Below are positions 6,879 to 12,119 of a stretch of DNA of 12,119 nucleotides, piece by piece. The position numbers and the translations under genes are program-made. The DNA is from Paucimonas sp. (GTDB lineage: Bacteria; Pseudomonadota; Gammaproteobacteria; Burkholderiales; Burkholderiaceae_D). Below the pieces are notes generated by a model that saw only the letters and a program-made list of their open reading frames with translations, was not told where the DNA came from and did no database searches. The DNA lies in the NCBI GenBank assembly GCA_029266815.1, contig JAQSWC010000048.1:1-12119 (forward strand), given 5' to 3'. The number at the start of each line of letters is the position of its first letter. The stretch's first letter is position 1.

Positions 6879-8309
6879 ATGACGAATTACGGCAAGCTAG
6901 TCTTCATCGATCTTGAAACCACCGGCGCCAATCCTGCTGTCGACCGCATCACTGAAATCGGCCTTGTCGAGGTGGACGAGGATCGTGTCACGCGCTGGTC
7001 GACGCTGATCAATCCCGGCGTCTCAATTCCGCCTTTCATCCAGAGCCTGACCGGCATTTCCAACGACATGGTGCGCGATGCGCCCACTTTTGAAATGATT
7101 TCGGAAGAGCTGCTGGCACGCCTGGAAGGCGGCATCTTCATCGCGCACAACGCCCGCTTCGACTATGGTTTTTTGCGCAATGCGTTCAAGGAAGTGGGCC
7201 ACACGCTGCGCTGCGATGTGCTGTGCACGGTGAAACTATCGCGCAAACTTTTTCCTGAAGAAGCGAAGCATAATCTCGATGCGCTGGTGATGCGGCACAA
7301 GCTCGTGAGCGATGTACGCCATCGCGCATTGGCCGATGCGGACCTGTTATGGCAATTCTGGAACCGCGTGCAGGAAGAGATCGATCCGGATATCTTCCAT
7401 GCGGCAATCAAGCCTCTTCTGCAAAGATCCAGCCTGCCGACCCATATCGCTCCCGAAGTGCTGGATGACATACCCGACACGCCCGGTGTCTATCTGTTCT
7501 ACGGTGAACGAGACATTCTTCTTTATGTCGGCAAGAGTGTTCATCTGCGACAGCGGGTGATGTCCCATTTCAGCGCAGACAACCAATACAAGGAACTCCA
7601 GCTCTCGCAGCAGATACGACGCCTGGAGTGGCGCGAAACCGCCGGGGAAACCGGCGCGCTGCTGCTGGAGGCAAAGCTGGTGAAGGAACTGCAACCCATC
7701 CACAACCGCGTGTTGCGCCGGCAAAAGGATCTTTGCGCCTGGCAGTTGCAGCCCGCGCCGCAGGGTCATCTGGTTCCGATGCTCACCTATGCCAGCCAAC
7801 AGGATTTCGGTGCTGCGGATCGTCTCTATGGTCTGTTCAGCTCGCGCCGAAAGGCGGAAAGCATGCTGCGCGAACTGGCGGAAGCGCACAACCTCTGCCT
7901 CGTGATGCTGGACCTGGAAAACCGCGCTTCGCACGGCAAGCCGTGTTTCGGCCACCAGCTTCGCAAATGCCGTGGCGCCTGCGTCGGACATGAACCGGCA
8001 GCGCTGCACCAGGCACGTCTGGAAGCGGCGCTGGCCTCACTGCGCGTGAAGACCTGGCCCTACCCCGGCCCGATCGGGCTGATCGAAAGCGGCAGCGGCG
8101 ATTTCCATGACGTGCATGTGATCCACAATTGGGTATGCCTGGGGACGGCGCGCTCGGAAGAGGAATTGCACCGGCTTCTCTATGAAATGCCGTCGCGGCC
8201 TGCCTTCGACCATGACAGCTACAGGATACTGGTGAAGGCCCTGTCGCAGCCGAAAGCGAAAGTACGGCTGCTGCATGAAGAGGTGCACGCGGCGGATGCA
8301 TGCGGATAA
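6879..8309 (+). CDS. DEDDh 3'-5' exonuclease fused to a Cho/UvrC-like GIY-YIG endonuclease
   Basis: A 476-residue two-part protein. Residues 6-165 are a DnaQ-like exonuclease: FIDLETTG (D11, E13), AHNARFDYGFL (D95) and HRALADADLLW (H148, D153), the complete DEDDh set. Residues about 199-290 are a GIY-YIG nuclease as in UvrC and Cho: PGVYLFYG (202-209), LLYVGKSVHLRQRVMSHF (214-231, with the catalytic arginine region) and a glutamate in ALLLEAKLVK (E264). After it, C340, C356, C364 and C368 (CFGHQLRKCRGAC) resemble the cysteine cluster of UvrC, for which a 4Fe-4S centre has been reported. It lacks the UvrB-binding and RNase H-like C-terminal parts of UvrC. Expected role: incision 3' of DNA lesions, as Cho does with UvrA/UvrB, plus removal of 3' ends; the coupling is inferred. 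No clear ribosome binding site precedes the ATG at 6879; TACAAT at 6811-6816 is a weak -10 candidate. It ends facing the minus-strand GAF gene, 38 nt away. Confidence 0.92.
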   Translation: MTNYGKLVFIDLETTGANPAVDRITEIGLVEVDEDRVTRWSTLINPGVSIPPFIQSLTGISNDMVRDAPTFEMISEELLARLEGGIFIAHNARFDYGFLRNAFKEVGHTLRCDVLCTVKLSRKLFPEEAKHNLDALVMRHKLVSDVRHRALADADLLWQFWNRVQEEIDPDIFHAAIKPLLQRSSLPTHIAPEVLDDIPDTPGVYLFYGERDILLYVGKSVHLRQRVMSHFSADNQYKELQLSQQIRRLEWRETAGETGALLLEAKLVKELQPIHNRVLRRQKDLCAWQLQPAPQGHLVPMLTYASQQDFGAADRLYGLFSSRRKAESMLRELAEAHNLCLVMLDLENRASHGKPCFGHQLRKCRGACVGHEPAALHQARLEAALASLRVKTWPYPGPIGLIESGSGDFHDVHVIHNWVCLGTARSEEELHRLLYEMPSRPAFDHDSYRILVKALSQPKAKVRLLHEEVHAADACG

Positions 8310-8347
8310 GCGAGGCAGATCAGGCAAAGCCGTAACCCATTCTGAGA

Positions 8348-9082
8348 CTAACGCGTGTTCAATGCAGTCAGCACCTGGCTTTTCAACGTTTTGATCAGCG
8401 CGGTTTCATCCGGCGGCACGCCTTCCGGCGCGGGCTGCGTGCGATCGGCATAGAACAGTCCGATCGGCTTGCCTTGCAGGACCAGTGGCAGCACGATGAA
8501 ACTGCGGGCATCGGGCAGCAAGGTGCGATGCCAGTGGGGAATCAGGTTCTTTATCTTAGGCTCTTCCGCATCGGAGATCAGCAGGTCGGCATCGTTTTCG
8601 AGGGCGAGATGAAACAGGTTTCGGCTTGCCACCGACGGAAAGCAGAACTGAGCCTGCCGTGCCGCATTATTCTCGCCGAGCGCGATACGCGCGCGATACT
8701 CCCCGCTCTTGATGTCCTTCAGACAAATCGTGGCAAAGCGGAAGCCCAGACTCCGGTAAAGCGTTTCCAGCACCAGCATGATCAGGTCGTTCGCCTTGCA
8801 GCGCCCTGATGCCATCATCTCGGTCACGTCCTGCATGCCGGCCAGCAGAAGGTCTCGCGCATTCACCGGTTTTCCGCTCGGATGGCGCTGGTCCGTTTGC
8901 AGCGGAAGCGCGGACGGAGAAGACATCAACAGGTCATCCGGCAAGTCGAATTCATCATTCCCCTGCGCCGCTTCCTGCGCTGCATTCCTGATCGGATCGC
9001 GCGGTGCAAAGCCGGCCTTGGGCGCCGGCGGTTGCACCCAGTTGGCATTGCTGGTCAATATCTGCGTCTCCTGCGGCTGCAT
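8348..9082 (-). CDS. GAF-domain protein, probably the detached C-terminal half of an HDOD-GAF protein
   Basis: A 244-residue frame from an ATG at 9082. Residues 1-70 are a proline- and alanine-rich linker without a clear fold. From about 75 a GAF-type domain follows: LLLAGMQDVTEMM (78-90), LIMLVLETLYRSLGFRFATICLKD (100-123), the middle FCFPSVASRNLFHLALEN, and PLVLQGKPIGLFYADR (199-214). Family knowledge: this helix-plus-GAF block is a usual C-terminal part of betaproteobacterial HDOD proteins. The frame begins inside the HDOD gene, overlapping it by 128 nt at +1, and no Shine-Dalgarno sequence precedes the ATG. In the overlap this frame has the high G/C third positions expected of coding DNA here, whereas the HDOD frame does not. 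So it is either one gene split by a frameshift or a coupled second product. The ligand of the GAF domain cannot be told. Confidence 0.75.
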   Translation of the reverse strand: MQPQETQILTSNANWVQPPAPKAGFAPRDPIRNAAQEAAQGNDEFDLPDDLLMSSPSALPLQTDQRHPSGKPVNARDLLLAGMQDVTEMMASGRCKANDLIMLVLETLYRSLGFRFATICLKDIKSGEYRARIALGENNAARQAQFCFPSVASRNLFHLALENDADLLISDAEEPKIKNLIPHWHRTLLPDARSFIVLPLVLQGKPIGLFYADRTQPAPEGVPPDETALIKTLKSQVLTALNTR

Positions 9083-9842
9083 GGCTGAATGCCGCGACCT
9101 GCTGTATCCACTCCTGCCGGGTTTTTGCCGTCTTCAACGCGCCGCCGGGCAAGGGATCGAGCGCGGACACGATGGTTTCGGGAATCTGCCATTCCTGCAG
9201 CACTTCCGTGCCCAGGGCACCGAGCGAACAGCCGACCACGCGCATCTCCGCCAATGAAGGCGCCGTTCCATGCGCAATCTGTTCGTTGATCTCTGCATAG
9301 GATGCATGATCATGCGCTGCCAGCAGCAGGCGGCCTATGTTCTTGAACAGTGCCGCCACCGCGGCTTCTTCCGCATCGCGGAACTGGCTGCGTTTCGCCA
9401 GTTCACGTCCCATCATGCTCGCAGCAAGAGCATGCACGAGTTCGCCGCGCACGTTCTTTCCGCGGCTGCCCGCCATGCCGTCCACCAGCATCATTGCAAG
9501 GGCGGTCGTCTTTACAGTTTCAAAGCCGAGCAGGAAGATAGCCTTGGAGACCGTGGTGATCGGCGTGCCGGAATGGACGCGAAAGCAGGCAGCGTTTGCC
9601 ACCCGCAGCACCTTTTGCGTGAGCGCCACATCAGAGAGAATCAGTTGCGCAAGGTTGCGTACCGCTTCATCGCTGGCCGACGCGACCTGCACCACCTTGG
9701 AAACAGCCGCGCCTATTGCAGGCAGATTGCTGTCGGACCTGATCTTGTCGAGCAACTGCGCGCGCTTTTTCGCGGTGTCATTGTCGCCATCCTGACCTGA
9801 TGCCGAACCGGCAACGACCTGTGTCTTGTTTTGCACCTGCAT
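8955..9842 (-). CDS. HDOD-domain protein, probably frameshifted near its C-terminus
   Basis: A 295-residue frame from an ATG at 9842, preceded by GAGGAG two bases upstream of the ATG, a close spacing; the frame stays open upstream to 9926, but that extension looks non-conserved. Residues about 28-255 are an HDOD domain: SNLPAIGAAVSKVVQVAS (38-55), ILSDVALTQKVLRVANAACF (68-87), ISKAIFLLGFETVKTTALAMMLV-type helices (99-120), AALFKNIGRLLLA (163-175) and EWIQQVAAFSHAAA (244-257). The HD pair is KN (167-168), so it is a non-catalytic HDOD. The last 38 residues after HAAA (GDADIDQQ onward) have odd composition and poor codon use, and the normal continuation, a GAF domain, is found one frame over in 8348-9082. 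It is co-directional with the aminotransferase, 107 nt downstream of its stop. Confidence 0.78.
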   Translation of the reverse strand: MQVQNKTQVVAGSASGQDGDNDTAKKRAQLLDKIRSDSNLPAIGAAVSKVVQVASASDEAVRNLAQLILSDVALTQKVLRVANAACFRVHSGTPITTVSKAIFLLGFETVKTTALAMMLVDGMAGSRGKNVRGELVHALAASMMGRELAKRSQFRDAEEAAVAALFKNIGRLLLAAHDHASYAEINEQIAHGTAPSLAEMRVVGCSLGALGTEVLQEWQIPETIVSALDPLPGGALKTAKTRQEWIQQVAAFSHAAAGDADIDQQCQLGATAGAQGRLCTARSDQECSAGSGAGE

Positions 9843-9949
9843 TTCTCCTCGGCTTGTAATCCGATGATGACGGATTCGCCGTGCCTTGTCGACGGAATGG
9901 CCCTCGCCAGGCATACCGCGCAACACTTTGAGAATCTCGACAGGAAGAA

Positions 9950-11125
9950 TTACGCAGGCGCAGCGCTCTGCATCCAGCGATGCAGGCGTGCCATGCCCTC
10001 TTGCAAGTTCGATATGGTATTGGCATATGAAACGCGGATGCGCCGCTGCGCCTCATGCGTGCCGAAATCCAGCCCCGGCACCATGACCACACCGGCCTCC
10101 TGCAGCATGCGACGGGCGAAAACATCGGTGTCCTCGGTCAGGCTTGAACAGTCCGCGTAAACATAGAACGCGCCGTCCGGCATCACGGGTATGTCGAAAC
10201 CCAGCCCGCGCAGCGCCGGCACGATGTAGGCACGGCGGCGGGCGAACTCCGCTCTACGTTCTTCAAAAATGGACAGTGACTCGGGGCTGAAACAGGCCAA
10301 GGCGGCATGTTGCGCCAGCGTCGACGGGCAGATAAAAAAATTCTGCGCCAGCTTTTCAACGGCAGCGGTCATGGCATCGGGCACTACTATCCAGCCCAGA
10401 CGCCAGCCTGTCATGCCGAAGTACTTGGAAAAGCTGTTGATGACGATGGCATCGTCGGCAAGCGATAAGGCCGTGACAGGCGGCGAATCATAGCTCAGGC
10501 CCTGGTAGATCTCGTCGACGATGGTGAAGCCGCCCCGCTCGCGCACCGTATGCATGATTGCGCTCAGCTCATGCGCTGCAATCGAGGTGCCGGTCGGATT
10601 GGCCGGCGAGGCCAGCAATACGCCGCGTGTCGCTGCGCCCCACTGCGAGCGCACTATCTCATCCGACAACTGGAACCGCTCCTGCGGCCCGCTTGGAATC
10701 ATCCGCGCCCGCCCTTCGAAGGCCGCGACGAAATGACGATTACAGGGATAACAGGGATCGGGCATCAACACTTCATCGCCCGGATTGACCAATGCCGCGC
10801 ACGCAAGCAGCAAAGCGCCCGAAGCGCCTGCAGTGACAATGATGCGCGAGGGAGAGACGGTGACGCCGTAACTGTGCAGATAGTACGCGGCGATGGCTTC
10901 GCGCAGCGCAGGAAGGCCGCTTGCAGCCGTGTACTGGGTCAGGCCGGCGGAAAGTGCGCGGGCCGCCGCTTCCAGCACCGGCGGCGGTGCAGTGAAATCC
11001 GGCTCGCCTATGCCCATGTGGATCAGATGCCTGCCCTGCCCCTCCAGGCCAGCCGCCAGCTTGGCGATTTCCATTGCATGGAAAGGCGCTATGTGGTCCA
11101 GCCGGGAAGCAAGATCGAAGCGCAT
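9950..11125 (-). CDS. Class I/II PLP-dependent aminotransferase
   Basis: A 391-residue fold type I aminotransferase from an ATG at 11125. Seen (numbered from this start): GIGEPDF at 38-44, YTAASGLPALREAIA at 65-79, TAGASGALLLA at 98-108, SPANPTG at 173-179 with N176, VDEIYQGL at 203-210 with D204 and Y207, the PLP-lysine motif SFSKYFGMTGWRLGW with K234, and the substrate-carboxylate arginine in RIRVSYA near 364. The subgroup is the aspartate/aromatic-type aminotransferases often found beside nusB in betaproteobacteria; its amino-acid substrate cannot be told. The frame also opens at a TTG (11149) that overlaps the nusB stop, but the ATG at 11125 has AAGG five bases upstream and gives the family N-terminus (MRFDLASRLDHIAPFHAMEI). 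Inferred to be co-transcribed with ribH and nusB. Confidence 0.93.
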   Translation of the reverse strand: MRFDLASRLDHIAPFHAMEIAKLAAGLEGQGRHLIHMGIGEPDFTAPPPVLEAAARALSAGLTQYTAASGLPALREAIAAYYLHSYGVTVSPSRIIVTAGASGALLLACAALVNPGDEVLMPDPCYPCNRHFVAAFEGRARMIPSGPQERFQLSDEIVRSQWGAATRGVLLASPANPTGTSIAAHELSAIMHTVRERGGFTIVDEIYQGLSYDSPPVTALSLADDAIVINSFSKYFGMTGWRLGWIVVPDAMTAAVEKLAQNFFICPSTLAQHAALACFSPESLSIFEERRAEFARRRAYIVPALRGLGFDIPVMPDGAFYVYADCSSLTEDTDVFARRMLQEAGVVMVPGLDFGTHEAQRRIRVSYANTISNLQEGMARLHRWMQSAAPA

Positions 11126-11145
11126 GGGCGCCTTGAAAATATCCG

Positions 11146-11616
11146 TCAAGACTTGCGGGAAGCAGCCACTTCGTCTGGCCGCGCTCCCGCGGCAAACTTG
11201 TCGAGCACGCCGTTGACGTATTTGTGGCCGTCGATGCCGCCGAAAGACTTGGTCAATTCCACCGCTTCGTTGATCACCACCTTGTAGGGAATCTCGATAT
11301 GGTGCTTGAGTTCATAGGCGCCGATCAGAAGGGCTGCGTGCTCGACGGGAGAAAGCTGGTCAATAGGCCGGTCTATCAGCGGCGACAGGCCGCCGCGCAA
11401 TGCTGGCGCATCCTTGATCGCGCCATGCAGCAGCGCGTCGAAGTGCTCGGCATCGGCCTTGTCGAAACCGTGCGCCGCGCGCATGTGCGCATCGATCGCG
11501 CCTGCATCTTCATTGTTCAGCAGCCATTGATACAAACCCTGTAACGCGAACTCGCGCGCGCGATGACGCGGCGTGCGGTTCTTGATCGGGTTTGCGTGTA
11601 CGGATTTCTCGTTCAT
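11146..11616 (-). CDS. nusB: Transcription antitermination factor NusB
   Basis: A 156-residue all-helical RNA-binding protein. With NusE (ribosomal protein S10) it binds boxA RNA in rRNA leader transcripts and supports processive antitermination. Seen: the N-terminal arginine-rich helix [17 protein letters not shown] at 18-33, the middle helices with [16 protein letters not shown], and the C-terminal signature [13 protein letters not shown] followed by [11 protein letters not shown]. The length is a little above that of E. coli NusB (139), due to N- and C-terminal tails. The ATG at 11616 overlaps the ribH stop as ATGA, and the GAGGA nine bases upstream lies inside the last ribH codons, so translation is coupled. 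The pairing of ribH and nusB is a long-known, widely conserved arrangement. Confidence 0.97.
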   Translation of the reverse strand: MNEKSVHANPIKNRTPRHRAREFALQGLYQWLLNNEDAGAIDAHMRAAHGFDKADAEHFDALLHGAIKDAPALRGGLSPLIDRPIDQLSPVEHAALLIGAYELKHHIEIPYKVVINEAVELTKSFGGIDGHKYVNGVLDKFAAGARPDEVAASRKS

Positions 11617-12104
11617 TCCTGTTCTTCCTCGGTCGCGTCGGCAAGCTCTTCGAGCGCCAGCGCGAGATTGGCCATCTCCACTGCAACACGTGCGGCATCG
11701 GTGCCCTTCTCGACCATACGCGCTTCAGCCTGCTCATCGGTGTCGCAGGTCAGCACCGCATTGGCGATGGGAATGCCTGCATCGAGCCCGACACGCGTGA
11801 TACCGGCACCAGATTCGTTGGACACCAGTTCGAAGTGATAGGTCTCGCCGCGGATCACCGCGCCGATGGCAATCAGCGCATCGAACTGCTCCGTCTCCAC
11901 CATTTTCTGTAGTGCCAATGGAATCTCGAGCGCACCTGGCACAGTGACGTGCAGCACATCCTCGTCTTCCACTCCCAAATGTTTCAGTTCTGCCAGACAG
12001 GCGGATAGCAGGCCGTGGCAGACATCTTCATTGAAGCGAGCCTGCACGATGCCGATGCGCAAGCCTTCGCCTTCGAGATTGGTTTCATAGCTTCCAACGG
12101 TCAT
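11613..12104 (-). CDS. ribH: 6,7-dimethyl-8-ribityllumazine synthase
   Basis: A 163-residue enzyme of riboflavin synthesis. It condenses 5-amino-6-ribitylamino-uracil with 3,4-dihydroxy-2-butanone 4-phosphate to lumazine and forms pentamers or 60-mers. Seen: [14 protein letters not shown] at 16-29 with the stacking aromatic F24 and N25, [11 protein letters not shown] at 55-65, [14 protein letters not shown] at 81-94 with catalytic H90, NAVLTCDT at 115-122 and R129, placed like the phosphate-binding arginine of the Bacillus enzyme. The acidic C-terminal tail (EEEQE) also carries the nusB ribosome binding site. The ATG at 12104 has AAGG seven bases upstream. The gene that usually precedes it, ribB or ribBA, would lie beyond the right edge. 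Confidence 0.98.
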   Translation of the reverse strand: MTVGSYETNLEGEGLRIGIVQARFNEDVCHGLLSACLAELKHLGVEDEDVLHVTVPGALEIPLALQKMVETEQFDALIAIGAVIRGETYHFELVSNESGAGITRVGLDAGIPIANAVLTCDTDEQAEARMVEKGTDAARVAVEMANLALALEELADATEEEQE

Positions 12105-12119
12105 CGTCGTTCCTTCTCA

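Noticed and set aside
7347..8009. 220-residue minus-strand frame inside the exonuclease-Cho gene
   Set aside because: Antisense to a gene with complete nuclease motifs; no motif of its own.
9125..9140. AAAAACCC run in the HDOD gene as a programmed slippery site
   Set aside because: The change needed is +1, not -1, and the HDOD frame still reads well after the run (RQEWIQQVAAFSH), so the shift lies further downstream.
9858..9876. AATCCG/CGGATT hairpin just upstream of the HDOD ribosome binding site
   Set aside because: Six base pairs with a 7-nt loop and no T-tract or known regulatory motif; weak enough to be chance.
10550..11287. 245-residue plus-strand frame opposite the aminotransferase
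   Set aside because: The aminotransferase has all its catalytic motifs; the opposite frame is rich in Arg, Cys and Gln with no fold signal.

Overview
The window is about 12.1 kb of GC-rich, gene-dense bacterial chromosome. Gene content and order suggest a betaproteobacterium of the Burkholderiales, possibly Oxalobacteraceae-like. The main pointers are ribH overlapping nusB followed by a class I aminotransferase, several HDOD signalling proteins, a SapC-family protein, and an exonuclease fused to a Cho/UvrC-type nuclease. This placement is inferred from style and order; no marker gene in the window is diagnostic to genus. I see no tRNA, rRNA, insertion sequence, integrase or CRISPR array.

Left part (1-4471). 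A minus-strand zinc-ribbon, single-pass membrane protein runs off the left edge. A 204-nt AT-rich divergent intergenic region with an imperfect inverted repeat separates it from a plus-strand series. That series is a small protein resembling the N-terminal module of HD-GYP proteins, overlapping by 8 nt an HDOD protein that keeps HD-type residues; then exonuclease I (sbcB); then a diguanylate cyclase with an N-terminal cyclic-nucleotide-binding-like domain.

Middle (4472-8309). A SapC-family gene has its own plausible promoter and a clear intrinsic terminator. After it come an 89-residue protein of unknown function, a YpfJ-type zinc metallopeptidase anchored in the membrane, and a 476-residue protein joining a DEDDh exonuclease to a GIY-YIG (Cho/UvrC-like) nuclease.

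Right part (8348-12104), all minus strand and converging on the middle block. Read in transcription order it is ribH (riboflavin synthesis), nusB (antitermination), a PLP aminotransferase, then an HDOD gene and a GAF gene in different frames. The last two look like the halves of one HDOD-GAF protein broken by a one-base shift near 9060-9090.

Two themes recur: second-messenger or stress signalling (two HDOD proteins, GAF, GGDEF, cNMP-like) and DNA repair nucleases (SbcB, exonuclease-Cho). I did not find a convincing wholly new system. The items most worth checking are the split HDOD-GAF gene, the HD-GYP-like two-gene module at 792-1971, the exonuclease-Cho fusion, and the cyclase whose cNMP domain lacks its usual arginine.
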